From Gluconacetobacter tumulicola (GTDB lineage: Bacteria; Pseudomonadota; Alphaproteobacteria; Acetobacterales; Acetobacteraceae), in assembly GCF_014174215.1 (NCBI RefSeq), contig NZ_JABEQL010000015.1, forward strand, positions 43,918 through 107,917: a stretch of 64,000 nt of DNA, given 5' to 3'. The translations under genes and the position numbers were made by a program. The notes beneath the pieces were generated by a model. That model was given only the letters and a program-made list of their open reading frames with translations, did not search any database and was not told the DNA's origin. Positions 23,416 to 31,909 of this stretch are shown piece by piece. Positions within the stretch are counted from its first letter, which is position 1; each line of letters opens with the position of its first letter.

Positions 23416-24351
23416 GTGACAGCCGCCGTGCGGAAGATCGGAACACAGCGCGCGAGACAGGCGGAAGAATGGATTATCCGCCAGGACGGCGAGCCGTTGC
23501 CCGCAGCCGATTCCGCGCGTTTGGACGCCTGGCTGAAGGAAGACAGCCGCAATTTTGGCGCATATATACGGGCTGCCGCGCTTTACCGCGCGCTGGACTA
23601 TGCCGCCGCGCCGCAGAGCGTGCCGGTCAATGCGCGGTTTCCTGTCTCGCGGCGAATGGCGATCGCCGGGGCCGCCGCCGCGTGCGGGGCCCTCTTCGTC
23701 ACGAAGCGCGTGCCGCCGGACCCGCTCTTTTTTGTGCGCCATGCCCATGAAGCACCCCGGCGCTATGCGTGGCAGGGGAATGTTCTTATCCTCGACGCTC
23801 TGTCGGACATGGATGTACCCCAGAGTTCCAGGGGGACCCTCCAAGTGTTGAGCGGCCGTATCGGGGTGGAAGGAACGGGAAGCGGGTGCCGCCTGTCCGC
23901 CGGCGGTTTCAGCGTGCAGACACGTCATGCGGATTTCGACCTGTCGGTACATCGCGACGGGATTGAACTGGTCAATTATGGCGGAGACGTCCGGGTGTCC
24001 TCCCATGGCTCCGTCATGCGCCTGGACGCACCAGCCGTTTACCGGTTGTCGCTGCCTGCCGAAGGCACGCCGGCGGTCGCCCGCCATGACAGCATGAAGG
24101 ATGCCGAATCCCTGACCAGGCGGGCCTGGCGCGGCGGGCAGATCGTGCTACGAAACACGTCCCTTGTCGCTGCTGCGTCGCAGTTTATGAAATATTCGCC
24201 GATCGTCATTTCCATCGACAATCCCGTTCTTGCCGACCAGCTTGTGACTGGCCGCTTCAGCCTGCTTCAACCCTACGATTTCGCTCGCGCGGTGCAGAAA
24301 CTGTTCCGATGCGGCCTTCAGGCGACGAAGGACCGGATTGTCCTGACGTAA
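23416..24351 (+). CDS. FecR-family anti-sigma factor / transmembrane sensor
   Basis: The 311-residue protein starts at GTG 23416 after GGAGA. Residues 10-55 form the cytoplasmic FecR N-terminal domain that holds the sigma factor (RQAEEWIIRQDGEPLPAADSARLDAWL shape, DSRNFGAY). One membrane helix lies at about 80-97 (RRMAIAGAAAACGALFV). The periplasmic FecR domain follows (LSGRIGVEGTGSGCRLSAGGFSVQTRHADFDL), and a C-terminal secretin-like segment ends the protein (AASQFMKYSPIVISIDNP), which contacts the receptor STN domain in the family. Confidence 0.88.
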   Translation: MTAAVRKIGTQRARQAEEWIIRQDGEPLPAADSARLDAWLKEDSRNFGAYIRAAALYRALDYAAAPQSVPVNARFPVSRRMAIAGAAAACGALFVTKRVPPDPLFFVRHAHEAPRRYAWQGNVLILDALSDMDVPQSSRGTLQVLSGRIGVEGTGSGCRLSAGGFSVQTRHADFDLSVHRDGIELVNYGGDVRVSSHGSVMRLDAPAVYRLSLPAEGTPAVARHDSMKDAESLTRRAWRGGQIVLRNTSLVAAASQFMKYSPIVISIDNPVLADQLVTGRFSLLQPYDFARAVQKLFRCGLQATKDRIVLT

Positions 24352-24569
24352 CCAGGCGCTGCGTGTGGCCACCGGCTGTTTGTCGAACGGCGATACGCCC
24401 GCATAGCGGAGTGCCTGGCCCCAGCCGGAGATCGAGCCGAAGCCATGCTGGGCAGCACCGGCCACAAGGCGATCAACCGGGACATGATCCGGCGGCTTTC
24501 GTAGACCGCACACGAGGACATCCGCCTCGAAGGGGGGCGCCTATTGGCATGCCCAGAGACGAACTGAAA
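24352..24569. other. Intergenic stretch before the integrated element
   Basis: No convincing gene. High-GC host-type sequence with a short open segment ending in TGHKAINRDMIRRLS near 24,450-24,505 that cannot be assigned. Before the element inserted, this DNA lay immediately downstream of the tRNA-Ser gene. Confidence 0.3.
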
Positions 24570-24628
<59 letters not shown>

Positions 24629-24673
24629 GACTATACTTTCTCAGTAATCTGCCGATAACCGAAAAAATTCTAA

Positions 24674-24742
24674 TTTGTTGTTATAATGCTTCATCAAGCC
24701 CCAGGACCGGAGCTAACATGGATTGATGAAGGCGTATATACA
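24674..24742. repeat. Candidate integrase arm sites, left end
   Basis: TTTGTTGTT at 24674-24682 and GCGTATATACA at 24732-24742 both recur near the right end of the element (34010-34018 and 34102-34112). Shared short motifs inside each att site are what arm-binding sites of tyrosine integrases look like. The second motif runs into the integrase start codon, so it may also be promoter or operator sequence. Confidence 0.4.
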
Positions 24743-25875
24743 TGAAACAGGTTCAGAAACGCGGTGCAAAATATACCGCAACGGTTCGCCTAAACGGCCA
24801 CTCATTGTCAGCTACGTTCCCCCGTAAAACCCAAGCCAATGAATGGGCCACAAGGGTTGACATGGCAATCAGAGATGAAATTGCCAATCCCAATAAAATC
24901 TTCCGCCGCGAAAATTTCCTCGCCAAAAAGCCCAAGCCCGCGCCTAAGCCGAAGGTAGAGACCGGCATCTGGCTTCTTGATGGCGTTCCCGATATGTCGT
25001 GGACATTGAGACAGGCAATCAAAAAGTATCTATATGAAGAGGCGCCAAAGCTTCGAGGCGAAAAGCAAGCCATCTTACGATTGAAAGCGTGGGACCGCTC
25101 CGAATTTGCCAGCATGAAGCTCACCGATATTACAGCCCAGGCAATTTTTTCATGGATGAAGAATCGTCGCAAAATCGTGAACGGAAAATCCATTCCCGTA
25201 TCGCCATCCACAATTCGCAATGACATCTATAGATTGTCAGCCATATTCGAAATAGCACGCGCCCCGGTTACAAAAAACGGATGGGGGCTTACTGCAATCA
25301 AAAATCCGACACGAGACATCGCACTTCCTACACCAGATGCTGGTCGCGATATCAGGCTCCAGAAAGGTGATGAACAACGCCTCGCCGCCGCACTGATGAC
25401 ACTCAATGAACATGGCGAAGAAGTTCTCGCATTCATGAGAATTGCCTTGGATACCGGAATGCGAAAGTCTGAGATTCTGACCACCACTGTCGCCGACATA
25501 CAACACACAACCCAGGGCTTCGCAATCCGCAAAGCTCTCACAAAGAACGGTTCGCCGAGAACTATCTACCTGTCCGACAGGGCTGCTGATATCGCTCAGC
25601 GCCTCGCCTATGGAAAAAATCCCAGACAACGACTGTTTTCCATGAAAAGCACCATGCTCGATAACACATGGAGAGCCGCCAGAGCCAAGGCTGGGTTAGA
25701 TGATTTAAGAATCCACGACCTACGCCATGAAGCCATCAGCAGAATGGCAGATGCAGGCATGTCCATTGGTGCATTGTCAAAAATGAGCGGCCATAAAACG
25801 GCTCAGATGCTATTGCGATATGTGAATGCCAGAGAAGACGATATCAGGGCAAAGCTCTCTTCCATCGCCGCATAA
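24742..25875 (+). CDS. int: Tyrosine-type site-specific integrase
   Basis: This 377-residue protein catalyses integration and excision at the tRNA. The N-terminal 60 residues resemble an arm-binding domain, a SAM-like core-binding domain spans about 90-190, and the catalytic domain about 205-370. Catalytic residues visible are Arg241 (TGMRKSEI), His325 and Arg328 (IHDLRHEA), His351 (SGHKTAQ) and Tyr360 (LLRYVNA). It begins 113 bases inside the left repeat and reads into the element. Its codon use is AT-richer than the host genes. The set of catalytic residues is complete, so it should be active. Confidence 0.93.
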   Translation: MKQVQKRGAKYTATVRLNGHSLSATFPRKTQANEWATRVDMAIRDEIANPNKIFRRENFLAKKPKPAPKPKVETGIWLLDGVPDMSWTLRQAIKKYLYEEAPKLRGEKQAILRLKAWDRSEFASMKLTDITAQAIFSWMKNRRKIVNGKSIPVSPSTIRNDIYRLSAIFEIARAPVTKNGWGLTAIKNPTRDIALPTPDAGRDIRLQKGDEQRLAAALMTLNEHGEEVLAFMRIALDTGMRKSEILTTTVADIQHTTQGFAIRKALTKNGSPRTIYLSDRAADIAQRLAYGKNPRQRLFSMKSTMLDNTWRAARAKAGLDDLRIHDLRHEAISRMADAGMSIGALSKMSGHKTAQMLLRYVNAREDDIRAKLSSIAA

Positions 25876-25918
25876 CATTTTTGTCCCTAAAACACCTGAT
25901 TGGGAAACATGCATCATT

Positions 25919-25935
25919 AGCATATCTGATATGCT
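25919..25935. repeat. Palindrome between integrase and resolvase genes
   Basis: AGCATATC-T-GATATGCT is a perfect 8-bp inverted repeat followed by TTTAG, located between the convergent integrase and resolvase. A related CTGATAT recurs at 25947-25953. It may be a shared terminator or part of a res/crossover site for the serine recombinase. Confidence 0.4.
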
Positions 25936-25973
25936 TTTAGTGCATTTCTGATATAGGGATTATGATACGGTTT

Positions 25974-26534
25974 TCAGGTCTGCATTGCTCGCCACGCTGT
26001 CATCTTGGACACATGCAGAAGCTCTGCGACCTGTCTGGCAGATAGGCCCTGTTCCTTCAGGCGACGTGCCTGTGCGATAGCATCATCAGGGAGGCTTGGC
26101 TTTCTTCCAAGGCGTTTGCCTTTGGCTCGGGCTGTTTCCAAGCCGGACATAACACGTTCGCGGATAATGTTGCGTTCAAATTCTGCGAAGCCAGCCAACA
26201 GCAGCAGAAACAGCTTGCCTCCAGCCCCTGACGTATCAATCCCAAGATTCAGGATTCTGATGGATATGCCACGAATTTTCAGGCGGTCAATGAGCGCCAG
26301 AACATCGACAGCATTCCGTCCAAGACGGTCGAGCTTGACAACGGTAATGGTGTCGCCTGCCTGAAGTTTTCGGATGAGGTTTCGGAGCTTCGGCCGGCTC
26401 TTCCATGGGGTCGCTCCTGAAATCGTCTCGGTAACGATATTCGTTTCCGTGACACCCTCGCGTCCCAAATCCGCGACTTGAGTATCGGTTTGCTGTCTAT
26501 GTGTACTGACCCGTGCATATCCATATTTTGCCAT
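25974..26534 (-). CDS. Serine recombinase (resolvase/invertase family)
   Basis: The 186-residue protein starts MAKYGYARVSTHRQQTDTQ with the catalytic Ser of the YARVS motif near residue 10. It continues through the GDTITVVKLDRLGRN motif, the FAEFERNIIRERV helix and a C-terminal helix-turn-helix (LSARQVAELLHVSKMTAWRA). The length is typical for small resolvases/invertases such as Pin or Tn3 resolvase. It would resolve multimers or invert a segment. No inversion sites were identified with confidence. It converges with the integrase. Confidence 0.93.
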   Translation of the reverse strand: MAKYGYARVSTHRQQTDTQVADLGREGVTETNIVTETISGATPWKSRPKLRNLIRKLQAGDTITVVKLDRLGRNAVDVLALIDRLKIRGISIRILNLGIDTSGAGGKLFLLLLAGFAEFERNIIRERVMSGLETARAKGKRLGRKPSLPDDAIAQARRLKEQGLSARQVAELLHVSKMTAWRAMQT

Positions 26535-26707
26535 CGGTCCCTGTCCTGATTCTGATACACGTTTTTGATATTCGGCCTATGCCTTTGAGCGTACTGGGAA
26601 AGTGTAACAGAATCAGGTGCTTATGAGATACGCTCGACTTATGGCGTAGGACTCCGATTGTGCCATCAGACAGTCTTGATGCCTGCGTTCAAGAATGAGA
26701 GGCACAA

Positions 26708-27292
26708 ATGACTGAGAAGGACATAATCCGTTTAGGATATAGACTGTACTTTTTGATATTCGCAGTATTTATTATTAACTGCGTCATGGCCTCAATGTCC
26801 ATATTCTGGCTGACGTATATTCCTCTGGTCGCAATACTTTTCAAGGCGTCACGCTCTATTCCACCGCAGTTTATATTGATTAAGCGAGAGTGGGAAAAAA
26901 TTGATGTCAATGAAGAACATACAGTGCATTACACCAGCCATATCGCTGGCGGCCTATACAAGCATTGGTCGGCAAAAGAGAGCAATGCCGGACCTGCCCT
27001 GGGTTCAGTTCTGGTGCTGTTTTTCCTGACAGTAATTATACCGGCAATGTGTTTCTATGTATATCCACCTATAGGAATGTGGCAGTATATCCAACATAGA
27101 TACCACACCGGACTGGTGGAGTATCCACCAGCGTATATGATGTACGCCGCTGTTGTATTGTTTGTTTTCGGACTCTCCATATCTTATCGGCTATCCGCCG
27201 TATTTCTTCTCACACTGTTTTCATTTCTATTAAAAATATTCCGGATAATATTCTTTATACCGATGGCCATCATTCGGCTATTGTTTGGTTAG
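26708..27292 (+). CDS. Multi-pass membrane protein of unknown function
   Basis: This 194-residue protein has hydrophobic helices at about residues 12-30, 32-48, 97-120, 143-162 and 164-190, with a polar loop at about 55-95. Codon use is AT-rich like the rest of the element. No motif is recognised. It is followed after 53 bases by a lipoprotein gene in the same direction, so the two may work together, for example in entry exclusion, but that is speculation. Confidence 0.6.
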   Translation: MTEKDIIRLGYRLYFLIFAVFIINCVMASMSIFWLTYIPLVAILFKASRSIPPQFILIKREWEKIDVNEEHTVHYTSHIAGGLYKHWSAKESNAGPALGSVLVLFFLTVIIPAMCFYVYPPIGMWQYIQHRYHTGLVEYPPAYMMYAAVVLFVFGLSISYRLSAVFLLTLFSFLLKIFRIIFFIPMAIIRLLFG

Positions 27293-27345
27293 TCTGTCCG
27301 CGTCAGATATCTATCGCCCTAAAATCCAAAAAACCCTGAAACAAC

Positions 27346-27735
27346 ATGGCTAGAACAATGACAATTTACAGCAGAATCAAAACTTTCTCTGTCGGAACAT
27401 CACTTTTCATCCTGGCCGGGTGCGGCCAAAGCACCCCCTCGAAAAGTGAGGTTCAGGATTTCATCGCCAAAGAGGTAGTTTCCAGCATGCAGTCATCGCA
27501 TGACTTAATGGCAATGGGCGTTGGCTCTCGCGCAGCAGGCCCAGCGCCATCAGTTAATGTCGATGCGGTGAAGAAGAGTATCGATATACAAGGCTTGGAT
27601 TGCAAATCCGAGGAGGGTTTCAAAAATGTATGGAAATGTAAGGTCAGCGCCGTAGTCAGCGGTCATCCGATTTCTACACAATATAGATTCTATCGTGACA
27701 ATGACGGTAAGCTGAACGGCGAGGAACAGAATTAA
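27346..27735 (+). CDS. Putative lipoprotein
   Basis: The 129-residue protein has a basic start, a hydrophobic stretch and a lipobox LFILAGC near residues 20-27, so Cys27 is the likely lipidated residue after signal peptidase II cleavage. The mature part is small and polar with two further Cys that could pair. A start four codons later (ATG 27358) is also possible, and neither has a clear Shine-Dalgarno. Function unknown; it resembles small surface lipoproteins of conjugative and mobilizable elements only in general form. Confidence 0.6.
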   Translation: MARTMTIYSRIKTFSVGTSLFILAGCGQSTPSKSEVQDFIAKEVVSSMQSSHDLMAMGVGSRAAGPAPSVNVDAVKKSIDIQGLDCKSEEGFKNVWKCKVSAVVSGHPISTQYRFYRDNDGKLNGEEQN

Positions 27736-27788
27736 GGCGGAGTCGATTTCTCAAAATCGGCTTGAGCGTGAATTGCCCCCAATGCGTC

Positions 27789-27823
27789 CAATGCGTCCAG
27801 GGTGGGCTACCCTGAACGCATTG
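27789..27823. repeat. 15-bp inverted repeat upstream of rep
   Basis: CAATGCGTCCAGGGT (27789-27803) pairs with its near complement at 27809-27823 around a 5-base loop, with one mismatch. CCAATGCGT also occurs directly before it at 27779-27787 in shifted form, giving a small direct repeat. No T-tract follows, so this is not a standard terminator. It could be a Rep-binding or origin hairpin. Confidence 0.5.
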
Positions 27824-27868
27824 GGGCATTATCTCTGAAGACTTCCATATGCCTCGATAACAATAGAA

Positions 27869-27900
27869 AAGCCTGTTAGCAGATAACTGCTAACAGGCTT
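27869..27900 (-). terminator. Perfect 14-bp hairpin before rep
   Basis: AAGCCTGTTAGCAG (27869-27882) is exactly complementary to 27887-27900 around ATAA. On the minus strand the stem runs into TTTTCTATTG, as in an intrinsic terminator; on the plus strand only TT follows. It lies 72 bases before the rep start and may end a countertranscript or form part of the replication origin. Confidence 0.5.
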
Positions 27901-27971
27901 GCTATAATGGTTATATGTGAATCTCGCCCTGCAAGGCTGATTCATCCCACGGGCAAGGAGCGCCTCGCGAT

Positions 27972-30113
27972 ATGACCAGTATAGCACATCCAGACGATGA
28001 TAAAACCCCATACCTCCAAAAATATGACGATATTGTCCAAACGTTCCTGACCAGGGACAACGGACGCTGGCGCTCAAAAATGTGGCGTGAGCTTGGCGAA
28101 TATCAGGCTCATGTTCTGGAATACGCAATACGCCGAGAAAAATCCCTGACAGGTAGCGATATCGACAATGCCAGTCATGCCAATGTGTTTGCCATCGGCC
28201 TGTCAGCAACCATCAATCATGTTGCCGGGGTCGTTTTTGCTCGCGAGCGCAGAGAAAGAAAACATGATTGGTATTGGTCGCCGGTCATGCTCCGAAATGC
28301 ACTGTCCAGTCCGCGAGATTCACAAGCTCGTCATGTCAGAAGCGATATCCGCCGCGCAATCGGTCTGGACCCAGATAACGACCCCGTAGAAGCAGCTTTG
28401 CTGTATCAGGCACAACAGAACGACCGAGCCAAGACAGTTAGTTACGATGGGTCGTATACCGCTCATGATGCAAAAAAGGATAAGAAGCGCCGCCAAGATG
28501 CCAGAAACTATGCCATGACTCAGGCACTATCTAAATCCGCAACGGTCGAGATTCGCCTAACTCCATTCGCAATGACATTCACTCTCCCAGGCGAGTTTCA
28601 TGGCTGTTCTCACCTGAAGGATGCTGAAGATGAAATTAACCGCAGGTTCAATAACATCAAACAAACATGCGTCAGACGCGGTATTCCCCTGTTAGGGACA
28701 TATGCCCTTGAACAGCATATGGACGAAACGCCTCATCTCCACCTCGTCCTATATACATTCCCAGGACAGGCTCAAACACTCAATGCAATCATCCGCAGGC
28801 AGTTTCCTGATAATCCTCTCGCAGAGATGGAACCAGTCGAAAGTCTCGACGGTTGGTTGGATTACATCCTCAAGACAGTCGATGAACCTTTCCGCAAACG
28901 TGTCGGATTTATCGGAATGGCAAAGGGAATCAAGGGACGTTGGGATAAATGCTATGCCGGGGAGATAGTCCCTGGAATAGACCCTAGAAAACTGACTCTC
29001 CTACATCGACTTATGCAGAGCAAACAACGCCTGGAAGATTGGCTGTTCCTCATGCGCGGATTCAGAGATGAGGAATATAATGCAAGTCTGGACCAACGGA
29101 TAAACAAGGAACTGGGCATTCAGGATGGAATCGTTGTCGAGGATGTAAACGTAGATGCTGACGACGACGATGATATGCTGCAACAGGTCGATGAGGCTCT
29201 ATCTAGCATAAAACCAGAGCCAGTTCCGGAACAGGATGATGAAGATGACAAAGATGATGATTCCAAGCACGACGATAGCGAACAGGTCATAACCGTGATT
29301 CCCGGCGTCGGTAACCTGACAGTAAGACACGATGAATCACAGGTCATCGCTAACCTTGGTGTGGATAAAGGAACTTGGACCGTCCCTGGTGCCGTGTCAG
29401 TCGAACATCGATATATCGACAATATGGTCATTATCAAAAATGAAAAGGGACAAGACATCTTCTACACAACAGCATATGGACGAATCTCCGTTAATCTCGA
29501 CGTGAGTTTCAACACCGTTCACCTGCGAGCTTTCAGAGATAAGGAACTCGCGTCTCTCACAGTCTGGAACATCAGAACCAAAAACTCAAAATTGACTGAA
29601 AACGAAGAAAGAAACGAAAATGAAAGAAAAAGAGTAAATATATTAGACAAGAAGGAACGCGCGCGCGAGCAGGTGCCAGAACAGGTCGATGACCCGATAA
29701 TCATCCCCGAAACACCGTCCCAGGACACCCCGACAGAAGTCATCCAGGAGCCGATACAGACACAATCTCCGCCGCAGGAGAAAAAACCGAGATTCCGCCG
29801 GCCCAATCGAAGAAAGGTCATTATCCGCAGTGAATCAGAGATGCAAATAATTCTCAATAAGTCGAAGTCAGAGCCAGAGGTGGCTGTCATGGATTCCATA
29901 GCCTTGGAAAATGATGCCATCATAAAAATGGGAAAGATAATCTATGGCGGACTGAACGGCAGGATATCACACGGACAACGCGCAACACTGAAAGCAATGG
30001 TGAACGATTTAACCGAATACCTGGGACATGACTGCAAAAACATGACATTGGTAGAAATGGCCCAGGCTTTAAATCGTGTCAAAAACGACCCTGATATCCA
30101 CTGGCTTCTGTAG
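27972..30113 (+). CDS. rep: HUH-endonuclease rolling-circle replication initiator (P2 gpA-like)
   Basis: The 713-residue protein shows the three motifs of phage P2 gpA-type Rep proteins. Motif 1 is FTLPGEFH near residues 203-210. The metal-binding HUH is H255-L-H257 in ETPHLHLVLY. Motif 3 is Y298-I-L-K301 with the nicking Tyr in WLDYILKTVD. About residues 395-430 are extremely acidic (runs of Asp and Glu) and the C-terminal third is charged and Pro-rich, ending in a small helical domain. It would nick one strand at an origin and start rolling-circle synthesis of the excised circle. It has a single motif-3 Tyr where P2 gpA has two. A relaxase role is less likely because MobA is separate. Confidence 0.75.
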   Translation: MTSIAHPDDDKTPYLQKYDDIVQTFLTRDNGRWRSKMWRELGEYQAHVLEYAIRREKSLTGSDIDNASHANVFAIGLSATINHVAGVVFARERRERKHDWYWSPVMLRNALSSPRDSQARHVRSDIRRAIGLDPDNDPVEAALLYQAQQNDRAKTVSYDGSYTAHDAKKDKKRRQDARNYAMTQALSKSATVEIRLTPFAMTFTLPGEFHGCSHLKDAEDEINRRFNNIKQTCVRRGIPLLGTYALEQHMDETPHLHLVLYTFPGQAQTLNAIIRRQFPDNPLAEMEPVESLDGWLDYILKTVDEPFRKRVGFIGMAKGIKGRWDKCYAGEIVPGIDPRKLTLLHRLMQSKQRLEDWLFLMRGFRDEEYNASLDQRINKELGIQDGIVVEDVNVDADDDDDMLQQVDEALSSIKPEPVPEQDDEDDKDDDSKHDDSEQVITVIPGVGNLTVRHDESQVIANLGVDKGTWTVPGAVSVEHRYIDNMVIIKNEKGQDIFYTTAYGRISVNLDVSFNTVHLRAFRDKELASLTVWNIRTKNSKLTENEERNENERKRVNILDKKERAREQVPEQVDDPIIIPETPSQDTPTEVIQEPIQTQSPPQEKKPRFRRPNRRKVIIRSESEMQIILNKSKSEPEVAVMDSIALENDAIIKMGKIIYGGLNGRISHGQRATLKAMVNDLTEYLGHDCKNMTLVEMAQALNRVKNDPDIHWLL

Positions 30114-30122
30114 CCATAGCCA

Positions 30123-30193
30123 GTAGTTATCCATAAAGCCATGATGGCGGACGCCTCACATACGGTAGCCATCGTGGCTTTGTGGATAACTAC
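30123..30193. repeat. 26-bp inverted repeat with DnaA boxes (candidate origin)
   Basis: The arms 30123-30148 and 30168-30193 are complementary at 24 of 26 positions (two G-T type differences) around a 19-base loop. The right arm contains, on the minus strand, a perfect DnaA box TTATCCACA (30181-30189); the left arm carries TTATCCATA (30127-30135), one mismatch away. The repeat starts 10 bases after rep. A bidirectional terminator is the alternative, but there is no T-tract. Confidence 0.55.
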
Positions 30194-30268
30194 GGTCACG
30201 CATGACATCGAAAATCATGTTCTTGTCCCACGCTATAATCCATGGACATGAGCAGGGATGGAATTGTC

Positions 30269-31693
30269 ATGAATACCAACGAACAGATTATCTATCGACG
30301 TGGCGTCACCCTGTTGGAAACATTATTCGCCTTGAGTGTCACAACGATTATCGCGGGTGGAACGGCGTATTGGCTGGGTGGTTCTCATACGCGCTACAAA
30401 GATGACGCGACAACATCAGAAGTCGCGAATATCGCATCAGCCATTGCGACAATGACGCGTCAAACCCATATCTATGAACCAAGCACAAATGATGTCGTCG
30501 GCTCCGGCGGACTGCCAGCTTCGTATCTAAAAGCCGGTCGCTTGATTTCACCCTTCGGCTCAAATGTCTCCGTCGGAACAACATCATCAGGATATGGAAT
30601 TACCGTATCGGGCCTGGCACGAGCATCATGCTATGAAATCGCTACATCCGCAGCAAGCGATAAAACACTGTTCCAAGGCGTATCGATTAACAATAGTCAG
30701 GTCAAAACCAGCACAATCCAATCAGCAGAATCCTCATGCAAAAACGATGGAAATACGCTGACATTCGTCCTGCATCCAGCGTCCAGCGTTGGGGCCGGGA
30801 TTACAGTTGACGCACCCCCGCCGGTCACGTCAACTGATGTGCAGGTCTATGCAGCGGTAACAGCGCCACCCTCGCCACCTGTAGCAAATCCTGGTCCTCC
30901 GGCATCCTCGCCGGCAACGGCTCCTGATATGCCGTCTCCGTATATACCGTTCGAATACTCGCATCCTGCCGCATCCTCGCCGCCTGCGGTGCTTGCTGTG
31001 CCGCCAGATTCTCCCGAAATCCTCGTCGAAGACCTCACGCCAAGAGCAACGTATGCGCCGCCTGTAGCTGTGGCTGTAGCACCTCCTTTGCCGTCACCAC
31101 CTCCACCACCATTGCCACCACCCCCTCCACCTCCACCACCGCCGCCTCCTGTGAGTCCGCCGGCCCAGGTGATGCCAACGCCGGCCTTCTCTCCGATTGT
31201 CGCGGCTGTATATACGAGTTGCGGGGTGTATGTTGATTATTCGGCCGATGGTGGGTCCACGAAGGCGTATCTTCTTTGTTCAAAATCATCCGGAACATAC
31301 TGGGTTGCCGAGGTCGTGGCCCCATCAGCATCGTCCTTGACGATTCCAAATTCGTGGGTGGCTGATTACGGGATTGATGTTTCCACGGCCTCCACGCCGA
31401 GCGGCATAACGAACACTTGGGGCAGCATTGACAGTTATGCTCGGTCGAACCCGTTTAATCTGTACGCCGAGCATGGGAGCCTGACGCCTGATGTCGCGCT
31501 GGCGGAATATGATAGCGGAACAACAGATTGGGCAAATCGGCAGGCTGTATCAACCGGAACCGGGAATGGCGTGGTGTCCACGTCGGCTGGAGACTCGGCG
31601 GTTCAGTGTGTGTCATATATTAATGACCCCAGCAGCCTGGGGGTGCTGTATGCCGGGTATCTCGCGGGTGCGCCTAATGCCTGCTCGTCGTGA
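30269..31693 (+). CDS. Type IV prepilin-like protein with polyproline hinge
   Basis: From ATG 30269 the protein has 474 residues; an in-frame ATG at 30242 lies too close to a TATAAT (30233-30238) to be likely. The leader IIYRRGVTLLETLFALSVTTIIAGG is a type IV prepilin signal, with cleavage after Gly and Glu at mature position 5, resembling PilS/TcpA-type pilins. A small pilin-like domain runs to about residue 185. A 130-residue Ala/Pro-rich linker follows, including a run of about 15 prolines, then a C-terminal domain of about 150 residues with three Cys. It is alone, without assembly genes, between rep and mobC. It could be a surface adhesin or mating-recognition pilin using host machinery. 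Confidence 0.6.
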   Translation: MNTNEQIIYRRGVTLLETLFALSVTTIIAGGTAYWLGGSHTRYKDDATTSEVANIASAIATMTRQTHIYEPSTNDVVGSGGLPASYLKAGRLISPFGSNVSVGTTSSGYGITVSGLARASCYEIATSAASDKTLFQGVSINNSQVKTSTIQSAESSCKNDGNTLTFVLHPASSVGAGITVDAPPPVTSTDVQVYAAVTAPPSPPVANPGPPASSPATAPDMPSPYIPFEYSHPAASSPPAVLAVPPDSPEILVEDLTPRATYAPPVAVAVAPPLPSPPPPPLPPPPPPPPPPPPVSPPAQVMPTPAFSPIVAAVYTSCGVYVDYSADGGSTKAYLLCSKSSGTYWVAEVVAPSASSLTIPNSWVADYGIDVSTASTPSGITNTWGSIDSYARSNPFNLYAEHGSLTPDVALAEYDSGTTDWANRQAVSTGTGNGVVSTSAGDSAVQCVSYINDPSSLGVLYAGYLAGAPNACSS

Positions 31694-31875
31694 AGGGCGG
31701 GGGGTCTGGTTGACCAGGGTGGCCATCATGGGGGCCAGCCGGTGGACATCAATGGACCTATCCATGAGCCATCAGGTGGGGGTCAACGGGGGCGCAGCCC
31801 CCTTGCCAGGTGCTGTGTGTGGCGTCATGAGGCGAAGCCGAATGTCCCACGCAGAGCATTCCTGGCAATAAGAGA
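31694..31875. other. Structured non-coding region, candidate oriT
   Basis: The 221 bases before mobC hold several hairpins: CTGGT-TG-ACCAG near 31,707-31,718, TGGCC-N8-GGCCA near 31,722-31,739, and GGGGGC-GCA-GCCCCC at 31788-31802 running into CCTTG-type sequence. Base composition is higher in GC than the rest of the element. Position directly upstream of mobC-mobA and the strong stem match the usual place and look of a transfer origin, but I cannot identify the nick site with certainty. Confidence 0.45.
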
Positions 31876-31909
31876 TGGTAGAATCCTGAAGAACAGATTC
31901 AGGAGACCA
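31876..31909. promoter_or_regulatory. Hairpin over the mobC ribosome binding site
   Basis: TCCTGAA (31884-31890) pairs with TTCAGGA (31898-31904), and outer TGGT (31876-31879) with ACCA (31906-31909). The right arm contains AGGAGA, the mobC Shine-Dalgarno. The left arm includes ATCCTG, the core of the RP4-type nick consensus. The site may be an autoregulatory operator, a translational control hairpin, or the nic region. Confidence 0.4.
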
